A program made the position numbers and the translations under genes. A DNA stretch of 64,000 nt from Dillenia suffruticosa. Its lineage: Eukaryota; Streptophyta; Magnoliopsida; Dilleniales; Dilleniaceae. Positions 35,048-47,959 of the stretch are shown here, one piece after another (the first letter of the stretch is position 1; each line of letters opens with the position of its first letter). The DNA lies in NCBI GenBank assembly GCA_033439265.1, contig JAVTVX010000015.1:25411947-25475946 (forward strand), in the 5' to 3' direction. The notes beneath the pieces were generated by a model. It saw only the letters and a program-made list of their open reading frames with translations. It ran no database searches and was not told where the DNA came from.

Positions 35048-35363
35048 CCTGTTTAGGTTGAGAGAGAGTGCTAGGATTGAAAAGACGAAGAGACGTTTTT
35101 TCTCTTCCTCTAGCTGAGAGAAACGGTGTTCACCCTTTCTTATGTAAGCGGTGTAGAGAGAGGAGAGAGAGAGAGAATTGGGGAACATATGGCTTGGGGA
35201 AAACGCAAAAGAAAGTACGTTTGACTGGGACTGGGACTGGGAGGATCGCTCGCCATCGAAATCGCTTTCGACTCGCACACCATTTATGCGTGGTGCGCAC
35301 CCAAAAGTCACGTGCGATGCACGCCTACTTTTCCCCCATTTAATAATAATAAAATTCTCCAAC

Positions 35364-35480
<117 letters not shown>

Positions 35481-37128
35481 CCTTTTAAAGATCACGTATA
35501 AGAGGTATAGGATTCAATTGAATATTCAATAACTACTATTAATCAATTTATCTTAATTTATTTTTATTTTCTTTTATTTATAAAATATATTAAAATTATT
35601 TTTTAAAAGTGAACATATTGCATATAAAATTGAAATTTCCCTAAAAAAATTATTGTAAAATTTAAGAATCATGATAAATTCAAAAGATAGAATGCAATGT
35701 AGAGAGAGAATAATTTTAAAAAATAATTTTATTTTCTCTATTATTTGTGTATATTAATACATTAAACAAAGGGATTATTTATACCAATGGAAATATATAC
35801 ATAAAAGAAAATGTCTAAAGTCAAATTAATCAAATATTTTTACAAAAATATTGACATTCCATATACTAACACACATGTTAAATATGTATGACATTAAATA
35901 CTTTATGATACATTCAAATTCTCTAGAATTTATAGTGTTCCCTTTGGATGTCCATTACATAGAGAATAAAATACACTATTCAAAATATTTGATAATATAC
36001 TTACTCCCCCTATTGAGAATATCACCCGAAATCTTTAAATCAATACATTTTAATTCTTTTTATTAATCATCTTAATATAGCAGTTGACAGTGTTTTGATA
36101 AATAAATCAACTAAATTTTCACTTGGTTGAATTTGTTACACATCAATTTCATTATTTTTTAAAAAAAATCATGGCTGAAGTAAAATTTTGACAAAATATA
36201 TTTAGTTATATCTTTGTTGATATATTATCTCTTTAATTGAGTAATGCAAATGGCATTGTTTTTCAGATAATGTTGTAGGAACATCTTTCTTGGAGGATAT
36301 ACCATAAGTTTTTCAGATGTAATAAATCATTGACCTTACAAAATATATTCTCAACTTATTTCATGAATTGTTATAATTCCAGCATGATTCGAAGAAATGA
36401 CAACTATAGATTGTTTTGTAGATCATCATGATACAACAATACTACCATGTATAAATAAGTATCATGTCTAAGACCGTATTTTGTATAAAATTGGATAAGA
36501 AACCAGTATTCGCATATCGAAGAATATATTTGACTCCATTCCAATGTCTCATGTAAGAAAAGAACTAATTCTCCCTAATACATTCACAACAAAATGATAT
36601 ACAATTAGTTAGATACATGAGTGTTCAAATTACACTGAGATATGTTACTTCAGAACCAAAGAAGATCTTCATTTTTCTCCTGCAGTCTAAAAGAATCTTT
36701 ATTAACATCTAGTGATCAAAAGACTATTGGGGGTACTTAATAGATATATTTTAATTATATAGAAATGTTTTAAAACTTTAATATTATAATTTGATTGATG
36801 AATGAATATTTCATTTTTTAGATATTCAATTTGTAAATCCAAGTAAAATTTTATTTTTCCAAAATATTTAATCTCAAATTCTTCAAGGTTTTAGAAATCT
36901 ATTCAAAAGTTTCAATAAGATTCAAATTATCAATATAAATAGCAATGATTACAAAATCCACTTCAGTTTTCTTAACAAAAACGCATAGAGATATTAAGTC
37001 ATTTGTATAGCCTTTTTCAACCAAACATTCACTTAAACGATTATATTACATTTGTCCGGATTGTTTTAAACTATTCAAATATTTTTACAACTTGATCAAG
37101 TAAATTTCTCGAGAATTTGAGCATATGT

Positions 37129-37329
37129 TTAAGACAATCTAAATCTTTTGGAGATTTTTACGTAAATGTCATTTTCTAATGTTCCATATATGTAAGCCAT
37201 AACAATATCCATCAAATGCATTTCAAGTTTTTTATGTACTAATAGGACTACAAGAAATCGTAATATAATTGTATCGATAACATGTAAATATTTATCATCA
37301 TAATCAAGGTCCGGCTTTTGCGAAAACAT
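37129..37329 (-). pseudogene. copia D reverse transcriptase remnant
   Basis: 66 open codons matching the RT N-terminal palm of plant copia: DLDYDDKY, TIILRFLVVL, LMDIVMAYIYGTLEND. The catalytic box further along (near 36945) reads YIDN rather than YVDD. Flanked by stops on both sides. Confidence 0.8.
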
Positions 37330-38809
37330 TTATACTACAAGTTGTGCTTTATATTGTACGATTTCATTTTTCTCATTTCATTTGGATTCAAAAACCTATT
37401 ATATAGTATGAGTTTTACAGCTTCAGGTATTTGGATTACTATCCAAAAACTTTACATTTAGCAAGTGAATCCAATTTAGATTGGATCGCAACTTTTCATT
37501 TTATTCAATCATTTCTTTGTCGACACTTCACAATTTATTTTGGTTCAAGATTCTCAATTTCTTTCATAATTTCAAGTGCTACATTATTTTTTTGTATAAC
37601 CAACCGATATCCAGAACCATACTTTAACTAATTTGGTCCGAGTATTATTGGTTCCAATTTAGAAGAGTTCTCTCAATATAATGCTTTTCATTCCCAAATT
37701 TTGAAATCAAGATTTGGTTAAAAAATCTAATACTTTTACCCACTAGTTTGATTGCCTACTAGTCAAGTGTTACATTATATGCAAAAATATCATTCACAAT
37801 TGTTTCAACTCTATTCTAACATATTCTTGTAGTGGTGAAATTTATGAAACTTTCATTTACATGCTCTTTAAGAGTTTGAAATTTGTGCTCTTTGGGAGCT
37901 ATTTTAGCTCCGTAGAATTTTGAATTTTTTGGAATTCTTTATTATTCAATTTATTTGTATGATCATGATCATTATTCTAACATTTCTTTCGTTATGAAAT
38001 TTATGATATATTCTATATGATTTTCGTTTTTGATTATTCATTTCCTCCTCCCTAATGTCGGGAAATTTGTTTCATCAAAATGATATCTTGCAATAAAAAT
38101 ATTAATTGTCAAAGGTTTAAGATATCTGATGATAGAGAAAAAATCATACCCAATATATTTTCCCATCCTTCTTTGGGGCCATCTTAGTTCGGTGTGGTTT
38201 TACTACCGAGATATAAACCGCACATCTGAAAATTTTTCAATGAAAAAAATTAGGCTAATAACCAAAACTAATTGTAGAGGAGAGTATGTATGGTAATTAT
38301 CGGTCTTATAAGTATAAATGTTGCTATATCTAAAATAGCATGTTTTCAAACAGATATAGGGAGTTTGGTTTCATTAATAATGGTCTAACAATCAATTATA
38401 ATTACTTGATAAATAATTGGACTAAACCATTTTGTGTATGAATATGAACTACAGGATATTCGATACCAATACCAATAAATATAAAATACTCACCAGTATT
38501 GTCTAATCAAATTGTCATAATTGGATAATCTAAAAACTATACTTTTGACTTAATGATTTGAGTTGGCAATTTCATAAATGCCATATTGCAAGTTGACAAT
38601 AAACAAATATGTGACCATCTTATAGATATATCAATTAGCACCATAAAATATTTAAAAGGTCCATATAATGGATGAATTAGTCCACATATATCACCATGAA
38701 TTTTTCTAGAAATCTAGAGGATTTGGTTTCCACTTTAATTTGTGAACATTTTGCAATAATTTTTTTTGAGAATAAGCAACACATGAAAATTCAATAAACT
38801 TTTGGTTTA

Positions 38810-38992
38810 CTAAATAGTGCATTTCAATTGTACTAATTTTAGTGTAATATAGCCAAAAGAAAGAGAAGACAATTTCTCTACTATACGTTTCTCTTTAGAA
38901 ATGAAAGTTGTTATATACAAATATTCAATATTTGTGTTATCCATTGTCTCAATATGATACATATATTGGTAGTTATCTTTAAAATTCAACAA
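38810..38992 (-). pseudogene. copia D protease to pre-integrase remnant
   Basis: Open stretch with YHIETMDNTNIEYLYIT, a segment seen between protease and the zinc-binding integrase head in this copia lineage. The catalytic protease Asp is not readable. Confidence 0.6.
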
Positions 38993-39604
38993 TTTTTTTT
39001 TGAGATTTAATAGAGTATAGTGTATTATTCATAACTAATTTTGTTCTTTCGAGGAGACATATATTTACTTTACCGAAACCTTCAATTAATTTTGTACTAT
39101 CATTATGGTATCAATAGTTATTTTATCCCATCTTTAGATAAGAAAAATAATTCTTATTTTTAAGTATTGTATATATTGTTTCTCCTATCTTCAATTAGAG
39201 AAATAATTATAGATTGATAAAGGGAATAAAATGTCATTAGATCAATTAATATTTTCCACATTTTCTTTGTCTTATTTTTTATCCTAATTTTTCCACTTTT
39301 GGTGATTCAATAAATTTGCATAAGCACTTCTGGTACTACGATAAATTTGCATGACCACTACGATCATTAGGGTAAACTTTCTAATCGTGACCACGGTTAT
39401 GATTATGGCCATGTACAAGATCACGGTCATTTCCACATCCTCATGCATGTCTAAAATTATCATGAGTTGTCACATTCACTTTAAGGAATGGACTAGAATC
39501 AATTGGACAAGATTTGTGATTTTTCATTTGTAACTCATTATTTTGTTTAGCCACAATCAAATAAAAAATCAATTTAAGATATTTCAAAAACATTTTTCTC
39601 AATA

Positions 39605-39829
39605 TTACTGTTGTAAGAGAATATTCAAGACATAAAAGGTGGGGAATGCTTTCTCTAGCATATCAGAATTAGTAATTTTCTTTCTATATAATTTCAATTG
39701 AAAACTAATTTTAAACACGATTGAATTATATTCATTTATTGATTTGAAATTTTGAAATTTCAAATAAATCCAATCACAATGAGTTTTTGGAAGAATTACT
39801 ATCTTTTGGTGATTAAACCTTTCCTTCAA
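39605..39829 (-). pseudogene. copia D gag remnant
   Basis: Open stretch with KERFNHQKIVILPKTHCDW, FQNFKSINEYNSIVFKI and DMLEKAFPTFY, the gag core of this copia lineage. The N-terminus and zinc knuckle are not readable. Confidence 0.8.
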
Positions 39830-40385
39830 ATTATATAATGCAAGTTCCTTCGTATTTAATGATACAAATACACATCAAATATATATAAATAGACATGTCA
39901 TATTCAAAGTTTGTAAATAACTCTATATTAAATTATAAAATAATAAACACAATAATACATCATATTTACATGAGAATATTTCTTTCCTTTTGTTTTCTTT
40001 GAATAATATTTCACCTCAATTGGTCATAACTTCATGCTCAGTTAGTCGAAATTTCATGCTCATAACGTGTTGTAAGATTCTAGAACTATAATAAATTCAA
40101 AGAATAGAATGCAATGTAGAGAAAGAATAATGTTAGAGAGAATGATTTTAGTTTTTTTTTATTGTTTGTGTATATTTAACACGTTGAACAAATGAGATAT
40201 TTATACATTGAACGATCCTAATAATAGTAATAATGGTGTCATATGGCATTATGAGTATTTTTTGAAAATATTTATCTTCTATATGTTAATACATATTTTA
40301 AAAATATGTGATATTAAAAATTTATAGATATATATCCAAATTCTCTAAAATTTATAATATGATTTTTATTATATTTTAAAAGTTT

Positions 40386-41194
40386 TACCAAATCTTAATT
40401 CACTCTACTGGCATCTTTTTCGGTCATTTTCCAATACACTCTTATATATATTAAATAAAAAAAATATATTTAAACTTGGAGTTTTTTTTCCCCCATAAAC
40501 ATAATAGTAATTGACATATATAAGTGGCAAGTTACTGTCACTTTTGCTTAATTTACTACTTTATACGAGTATAAGCAAAAATAATAGTAACTTATTATTT
40601 TTTATGTGTTATTTATCAAAAATGAAATTGCTTACTCCCTTATTTGCGTTCATTATGATTATTGTCATTCTTGTATGAGCTGGATATGTCATGTTCCCTC
40701 ATATGTGTCTATTATTATTATTTATTTTGATACTATACCAACCGGTATCTGAAATCATAATTCGATTAATCCAGTTTGGGACTTGTAATAGCACATTTAA
40801 GGGGACTATCATCCTAACGTAGTTTTTTCATACCCAATACTCGATCAAACTCATGACCTTAATTAAGGGATCTATACCACATCCTATTAAACCAACCGAT
40901 CGTTAATTGTGTCGATTATTATGATTCTTGTTTAATTTATTATGAGCCTATACGTTGTGTATTTATTACTTAGGTTTTCCTTTCTTTTTAAATCGTTATT
41001 TTTGTTCATTTATTGACTATTTATACACATACGTCTTATACAAAGAATCCTAAATTTTGTACTATTATTTCTACTCTTGTTATAGTCATTATATATCACT
41101 TCTTCTCATTTTTATTTTAAATAAATGTTTCTCTTGTGAATTATGCTTATTCATTATCATTTTGAAGCAACGTTTGTCGTTAAGACTCTCTCAG
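40386..41194. other. AT-rich spacer, no gene seen
   Basis: Sequence between copia elements D and E. No domain or RNA gene recognised. Confidence 0.5.
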
Positions 41195-41715
41195 TATTGG
41201 TTAATAGTGTGTCCACGTGGGGCATTTAACAAAAAAAAAAAAAAATTGAATTTTTACTTAGAAAATATTGGGTGGTTAAATCCCAATTATCTCTCTTCCA
41301 AAAACCTCTCAATGTTTTACTTCAACACAACCTACGTGATTGATATGGGTTATTCTTCTTGATTGAGAGTAAAAATAAGTAATTTTCTAAAAAAAAAAAA
41401 TATAGTGAACGTACATTGGAGTGCTGAGAGGGTTTTTCTTAGAGAGAAAAATATACTATTTTTTAGGGTTTGCAAAATTCTAACAGAAGGGAATTTTCGG
41501 ATCATCGGACTAAAGATTGAGACGTCGTGATTCTGTGGTGATAGTTCGTTATACGTGGCTATCATTCCGACCATGAGTGGTTCGTATTTAGAGTTTACGG
41601 TTTCCAAGATTTTCTGCATCACCGATTGAGCTATATCGTGAACTTGACATTTTACAATTCTGAAAAAATTATTTGTTATTACTTTCGCTGCGTGATTGAG
41701 TCACCATATCTAACA
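41195..41715 (+). repeat. 5' LTR of copia E
   Basis: 521 bp. The 5' end reads TATTGGTTAATAG (TGTTGGTTAATAG in the other LTR), so the first G has mutated to A. It ends ATATCTAACA. Confidence 0.9.
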
Positions 41716-41732
41716 TTGGTATCAGAGGCAGG
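41716..41732 (+). other. primer binding site of copia E
   Basis: TTGGTATCAGAGGCAGG directly after the 5' LTR, a near match to the initiator-Met tRNA 3' end complement. Confidence 0.85.
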
Positions 41733-42099
41733 TTAGAAATATATTTTTTTTAATAATTGTTTCGGAATTGAAATATAGGGTATAAAATTTGGGGTTCGGA
41801 TCACGGATGAGTTTCGTGAATCCATTTATACCACTGTGTTACCCAACTCACGTAGAATATGAAAATAATTCTTTTGTAATTTTCTGAGTACGATTAGACC
41901 AAAAAAATTCCGGTTGAAGCATTCGACCGTGAATAGTGATCAAACCCTTTAACCCCAGATTTGACGAGTTTTAGGTCAAATCAGTGCGTGAAAATGATAG
42001 ATCCGTGTTTGTCTCTGTTAGATCTACATTTTGATATATATATTGCATGTTGTTTATACCAGAATGTGAGATTTTCGGAAACGGGTCGAAAAAACCCAG

Positions 42100-42530
42100 T
42101 TACAAAAAGATTCGGGCAAAGGAGAAGGCCCAACAGTACGGCACGAGCACAACACGCGCGCAGAGGCGCGTCTGTGCAAGAGCCGCTGGCCTGTGGCTCT
42201 CACGGGCACATAAGCGCGTGAGACTCCGAGTCCAAACGGGGTCTAGACCGAAGCGGGTCAGTCCCGACCCGCGACAGGAGTCCGGACTGGGTTCTGGGTT
42301 CCGGGTTCCGACCTGCGCCCGCGTCTGGATCCGACCTAGGGACGCGGGCTGCCGCATGCAGGCGCGTCGCCCGCGCGTAAGGCTCGTCGCCCGCGTGTAA
42401 GGCGCGTGGTCCAACGCGCAGCAGGTGCGTGCAGGGGCGTGCCTGTACGCTCCCAGCTGCCTCCCCCATGCGTGAGAGAGCGTGGGATGCACCGCCGGGG
42501 GACTGGTGGTGCGTGAACCCTCCTGGTGGC
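42100..42530 (+). other. GC-rich leader segment of copia E
   Basis: A block far richer in G and C than its surroundings, with repeated GGCGCGT, CGCCCGCG and GTGCGTG motifs and partly palindromic stretches. It lies between primer site and gag. The open frames on both strands here are by-products of the base composition. Confidence 0.75.
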
Positions 42531-42796
42531 GCATAGGCTGTCCAAAAAAAAAAATCCAATTTTTTTTTTAAGGTTTTGTGATAAAAAATGACTATTTGTG
42601 AGTTTTTTATGCACCGAATCCTAATCCGAATGGTGAGAGTCAATCCTGGATTATGGTGTATGGTATCCGTTGACTCATACGCTTGTTTTGGGGTCTGTAC
42701 TCGAGTCATTTTGATCTTGATGATTCATAGGGAATATAAAATTGTGAATTTATGCATCAATTGTCACTAATGTCTCTTTTTCTATGTGATAGAGAC

Positions 42797-44160
42797 ATGG
42801 TTACAATGAAAACTGTCATTTTAGATTTCGTTAAGGGAGACAAGCTTAACGGTGACAACTATGATATTTAGCACCGGAAGGTTCAGTTTGTTTTCGAGAA
42901 ACAAGAGCTCGGGGAAGTTCTTAAGAACGAGATGGTGGACCCCGGAGAGGGTACCATGGCACAAGCACGACGGGATCAAGATGTGTATCGTGTTTGGAAA
43001 AAGAAGGATGGCCAAGCGAGGGTGATCCTTCTTAGCAGAATGAATGATAAGCTGATTCTGATTTACGAGCAGTATCTTACTGTACAGTTGATCTGGCACG
43101 CTCTGAGAGAGCATTATGGCGCCCCGTCAGCTCATAAGTTGAGGATGCTAACCTATAAATTCATCACTTACAAGAAGAGGCACGATCATATTATGAAACA
43201 GCATTTAATACACATGTTGAGTATGATCGCCTCTCTGAAGAATATGAGAGAGCCGATATCTAATGAGCTTTAGGTACTGGGTGTGATCCAGTCCTTGCCT
43301 GACTCTTGGGATGTGGTTAAAACCTATCTCACACACACCGAGAGTATTCGTATTTTTATGGACGTGAGTAGGCACTATGAGTTCGAGGAGGAGCGTTAGG
43401 AGGTGGCTAGGATTTCTTTTGCTCATGCTAATATTGAGGAGTCGAGTAAGGGCTCCCGGGGTTTAAAGTGCAAGTGGCGCAAGCATGAGAAGAAGGCCAA
43501 GGGCCAAGGCAAGAAGAAGCAACCTGTCAAGACTGACGACAAAGGACAGAAGCACAAGAAGAAGGAGCTTGATATGAGCAGAGTCCAATGCTATGTTTGT
43601 GGCAAATTTGGGCATTTTGCATGCAAGTGTGGTGAGTGAAAGATATGTTATTCTTCTTTACATGGTTTGAGTTACGTGTCATCTAGTGTAATACTCACTA
43701 ACTCTTTTCCTTTGTGGATTGTAGACTCAGGAGCCACGGACCATGTAGCTTGTGATAGGAACACATACGTAGAGTTCCGCCGTTTAAGTCCCCAAGCGAG
43801 GAGGCTGTACGTGGGGAATGAAGCATTTGTAGAACTGAAAGGGATTGACACTTGCAAGCTATAGCTATGAAGTGACCAAATCTTATATCTTTATGACGTT
43901 TTGTATGCTCATGAGATTAGGCGGAATCTTGTATCTGTCTGATGTTTGGATTTGCTAGGATATTCTGTGTTGTTGGGAAACACTAGAGTTTCCATTACTC
44001 ATGATAGTTCTTTGATTTGTTCCGGTTTGGTCCATGAGGGATTTTATGTACTGGATATGATTTCATTTTATGAGATTTATTCTTCTTCTACTATTGCTTT
44101 TGCATCTGATAGTGTAGTAGATGATATAATGTATGGCATAGTAGGCTTGGCTACATAGGG
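42797..44160 (+). pseudogene. copia E gag and protease, single frame with nonsense codons
   Basis: One frame from ATG 42797 can be followed to 44160. It carries the gag core (VYRVWKKKDGQARVILLSRM, IWHALREHYGA), a Lys-rich tail, a CCHC knuckle CYVCGKFGHFACKC (43588-43629), and the protease site WIVDSGATDHV with intact DSGA. Stops occur at 42869 (TAG), 43271 (TAG), 43397 (TAG), 43637 (TGA) and 43862 (TAG), plus two TGA further on. The first four fall where Trp, Gln, Gln and Trp would fit the family. No frameshift is needed over more than 1.3 kb. Confidence 0.88.
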
Positions 44161-44990
44161 TAAGAGAGGATGGCCTGGTTAGCTATGAGTGACTTGTTGG
44201 ACCCGCTAACCAAAGTCCAGTTGCCTGTTTGTGAGTTTTGCTTTGCGAGCAAAATCATTAAAAAACCATTTGGGAAAACAATGAGAGTTGGGACTCCATT
44301 GCAATTGGTCCATTCAGATATTTGTGGACCCATGAATGTGAGAGTCTGAAACGGAGCCATGTATTTTATTATGTTTATAGACGACTACACGTGTTTCAGT
44401 TACGTTTACCTGATCTCGCACAAGTTTTAGGCACTAGAGTGCTTTAGGAGGTTTATCAATGAAGTTGAAAATCAGCTAGACTTGAGGGTGAAAACTCTAA
44501 GAACTGATTGGGGGCGCGAGTATCTGTTTGAGCAATTCAAAGAGCTCTGTTCTAATAGAGGCATTACGAGACAGTTGACTATTCCTATTACTTCTGAGCA
44601 GAACGGAGTAGCCGAGAGAAGGAATACGACTATGTTAGAGATTGTGAGGTCGATGATGGCACAGGCCAACCTAACTATCTGCCATTAGGGGGATACGTTG
44701 TTGATTGCGGCCTACGTCCTTAACCGTGTTCTGACAAAGTCTATAGTCAGCACCCCATACAAGTTTTGGACAGGGAGACAGCCTGACTTTAGCCACTTAA
44801 GGCTATGGGGTTGCGCTGCATATGTTCGTGATTCCTCGCATCAGTACGGCAAGTTAGACCCGTGAGGAAAGAAGTATATCTTTATTAGATACTCTGAACA
44901 CTCAAAAGGATATGTGTTCCTAGGAGAACATATGGTCGGCACTGTCACTGAGATAGAGTCTCGTGATGTTACTTCTCGAAAGTGATTACC
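44160..44990 (+). pseudogene. copia E integrase remnant
   Basis: Zinc-head and core motifs occur in order: LPVCEFCFASK, HSDICGPMNV, MFIDDYT near 44365, RTDWGREYLFEQF near 44495 and EQNGVAERRNTTMLE near 44600. Stops at 44430 and 44686 and a frameshift between 44160 and 44480 break it. The catalytic acidic residues appear kept. Confidence 0.85.
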
Positions 44991-45239
44991 TTAAAAGAGG
45001 AGAAATCGATTGAGACCTCATCTTTTATGAGATGGATGAGCCTAGTGCCTTAGTCGAACCCAGTGACGGGACTCAAGAGCCGATTATGGATCTTGGTCTT
45101 AGTAGGAGCGATCCATATAAAGGTGTGGAACCTCTCTCTCGTCGAAGGAGTAGTCGGGGACAAGTACCACGTCGCCGTTTCCCGATTGAGGATGAGATCC
45201 TCATTGTGATTCCTGAGGACGATGAAGAGACGAGGACTG

Positions 45240-46260
45240 CATAGGAGGCTCTCGAGAGTTCAGCAAAGGACCAATGGTTACAGGCTATGCATGAGGAAAT
45301 GGAATTAATAAGAGTCAACGAAGTCTGGGAGCTAGTTGACTTACCTGAGGAAAGAAAGACCATTGAGAACAAGTGGGTTCTTAAAATTAAAAAAAAAGGC
45401 CGACGGATCGATTGAGAGGTACAAGACCCGTCTGGTAGCCAAGAGTTACACGCAGACTAAGAGCATTGACTACGAGGAGACTTTCTCCCCAGTAGTCAAG
45501 TTTACTTCGATCCGTTCACTTTTGGCGATTGTCACTAGTATGGATCTTGAGTTACACCAGATGGACGTTAAGACCGCTTTTCTTAACGGGAGCCTGGATG
45601 AGGAGATCTACATGGAACAACCCCTAGGTTCATTCTAGTAGGTCAGGAGTACAAGATCTGTCAACTTCGGAAGTCGATATACGACCTAAAACAATCATCC
45701 AGGCGGTAGTATCTAAGATTTCACGAGGAGGTGATATCTTACGGTTTTACAATGGTCAAGGAGGATCATTGTGTCTATCTGATTTGATCCGATAACTCTT
45801 TTGTGATCCTGTCGTTGTATGTGGATGACATAATGTTGGCCGGGAATGACATTCAGTATTTAATGACCCTCAAAGCGTGGTTATCATCCAACTTCGACAT
45901 GAAAGACATGGGTGAAGCTGAATTCATCCTTGGAGTTAAGATCCAGAGGGTTCGCTCAAGAAAGATGTTGGCTCTTTCACAAGAGACATACATTAGAAAA
46001 ATTCTCGAGTATTTTGGGATGAGTGATTGTAATCCCATAGATATTCTGATTGTCAAAGGTGAAGGCTTGAGCCTGGAAATGTGTCCGAAAACTCAGGAAG
46101 AAGTAAGGGAAATGAATAAAATACCTTACTCCAGTGCAGTGGGAAGTTTAATGTATGCAATATTGTATACTAGACCGGACATTTGTTATGCAGTTGGTCT
46201 GGTGAGAAGATATCAGGCAAATCCTAGAAGGGGTCACTGGAGAGCAATGAAAAGGATTTT
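45240..46260 (+). pseudogene. copia E reverse transcriptase remnant
   Basis: RT begins after a TAG at 45242. A run of nine A (near 45389-45397) causes a shift inside the KWVLKIKKK motif. 45336-45638 shows YKTRLVAKSYTQTKSIDYEETF and HQMDVKTAFLNGSLDEEIYM. The catalytic YVDD is at 45818-45829 (LYVDDIMLAGND). The finger-to-palm part around 45640-45800 contains two more stops. Confidence 0.88.
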
Positions 46261-46755
46261 CTGATATCTAAAAGGAACTGCGAGTTTCTTCTTGTGTTAC
46301 GGAGGAGGCGATTTGCGCTTTGTAGCCTATTCGGACTCTGACTGGGGATGCGATTTGGATAAACGCAAATTGATATCAGGTTTTGCTTTCTTGCTCAATG
46401 GCGGGCTGTCTCATGGAGCAGCAAGAAGCAAACCTGTGTTGCTCTATCTACGATGGAGGTTGAGTTTGTGGCATACTCAGTCGCAGTTCAGGAAAGTATT
46501 TGGCTCCGGAGACTACTGGATGACTTAGGGATTGTAGCGGATAGTGGGAAGTCAGTAATGATTTATTGTGATAATCAGACCGCTATCGCTTATACTCAAG
46601 ACCCTAAGTTTCATAATAGGACCAAACACATCGACACTAGATACCATTACGTTAGAGACATCATCGAGAAGGGTAAAGTGACCGTCAAGTATATTTTGAC
46701 ACACAGCAAGATGACTGATTCTTTACCAAATCCATCACAAGAGACTCCTTTTTAG
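46261..46755 (+). pseudogene. copia E RNase H remnant
   Basis: 46292-46528 has FVAYSDSDWGCDLDKRK, then shifts frame. 46453-46755 carries MEVEFVAYSVAVQESIWLRR, YCDNQTAIAYTQDPKFHNR and the closing HIDTRYHYVRDII. Catalytic Asp and Glu positions are present. The natural end TDSLPNPSQETPF is followed by a TAG. Confidence 0.87.
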
Positions 46756-47959
46756 AGTATAGAGAGTTATTGAGTTTGAATATCTTCTGACATTTCTTAG
46801 TTTGTACTTATAGATGACATTGATACTTATTGATTTTCTATATATATGATTTTAGTGCATTATTCAGTCATTTTTATGTTATATTTTCATTTAATGCACT
46901 TATTTTTTATTATCATATATATGTTTTGCGATGTGATAATAGATATGTCAGGCATGCGAGATCGACTCTCTCACACGAATGACTACCTTCAACTCTGAGT
47001 GAGCGGGAATGAAACGGTTTTTAGCAGTAAGAGATTTTGAGAGTGGCTCTATTAGAATATAAATCGGCCTGACACGTATTCTGGATGAGATCATATATGA
47101 TATGACCGACATGGAAGTATTCACATCCATGTTGCCGGTGAGTAGCCAGATTTGAGATCTCGGATATCACCTGTAATTTGTGATATTGTCTCTTAGGTAT
47201 TTTCTCTGAGATTTTTGCGTAAAGTCTTATATGTAGACTGAGTCCCCATATCTGCACAGTGTTAGAGAAATCTAACATATGACCTTTTGAGAGATGGGAG
47301 AGTAACACTGTGGCACGTGTTTTATACCACGTGTGAAAAGATGATTTGGGATAGTGTGAGCTATATTACTTGAGACAATAACTTAAAATTTATCCCCAAA
47401 CCCCATTGTGTGAGACCCGAGATCCATTGGTAGGATCTCTTGTGTCCTTATTACTTTTGGTTGTCTCTTGAGGTCATGATTTAGTGTTTGTTACTTTAGT
47501 CTGTTTACCGATGGTCCGAAAAATAAATTAAGGTCTGAGGGACAGATCTAAGAAAATAACTGAATTGAGATCGATAGATTCGAGTTTGGAAAAAGGAAGA
47601 CCAATTGACATTGTATCATTGTGTTATATTTACCGACCGATCTTTTATATTCGACCATGTAGGGATTTGAACATAATAGTGTATAAATAGTCGAGCAATA
47701 TTTGGGGATTACTTTCGATGAAGAAAGTAGCTCAATGGATGTAATTAGTCTTGGATATGTGGTACATTGAGTTTTCTTTTGATACTAACGATGACTTCTC
47801 GATCATCCTAACAGGTGTATCGAGAAGTTTTTGCTTGCAGCTGTACTCGCTAGTCGTACGACGTCCAATCCTATATGAAAGTCCAGTAGGGTGATGTAGA
47901 AGATCGCATGAGCTGTGATCTCGTAACGGATATAGATGCCTTCATGTGCAAGTGGAAGA
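46756..47959 (+). other. long 3' non-coding region of copia E
   Basis: 1.2 kb between the RNase H stop and the 3' LTR, without a protein domain. From about 46940 to 47950 it is colinear with about 51345-52320, where a related element's 3' end lies, so it is a family-specific conserved part. Confidence 0.75.

Larger units (their letters stand above)
35654..40385 (-). mobile_element. Ty1/copia retrotransposon D, degenerate, both LTRs partly readable
   Basis: LTR-like copies at 35654 to about 35998 (TGTAAAATTTAAGAATC) and 40071 to about 40385 (TGTAAGATTCTAGAAC) share long stretches. On the - strand the right copy is followed by CAACACGTTATGAGCATG, the primer-site context usual in one plant copia lineage, and the left copy is preceded by GGGGGAGTAA, a purine tract. 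Gag (39605-39829), protease/pre-integrase (38810-38992), and RT (37129-37329) remnants are in order on the - strand. Frames are heavily broken. Confidence 0.85.

Noticed and set aside
42047-42709. Several long overlapping frames on both strands
   Set aside because: They arise from the GC-rich leader of copia E, where stops are rare; no domain is present in any frame.
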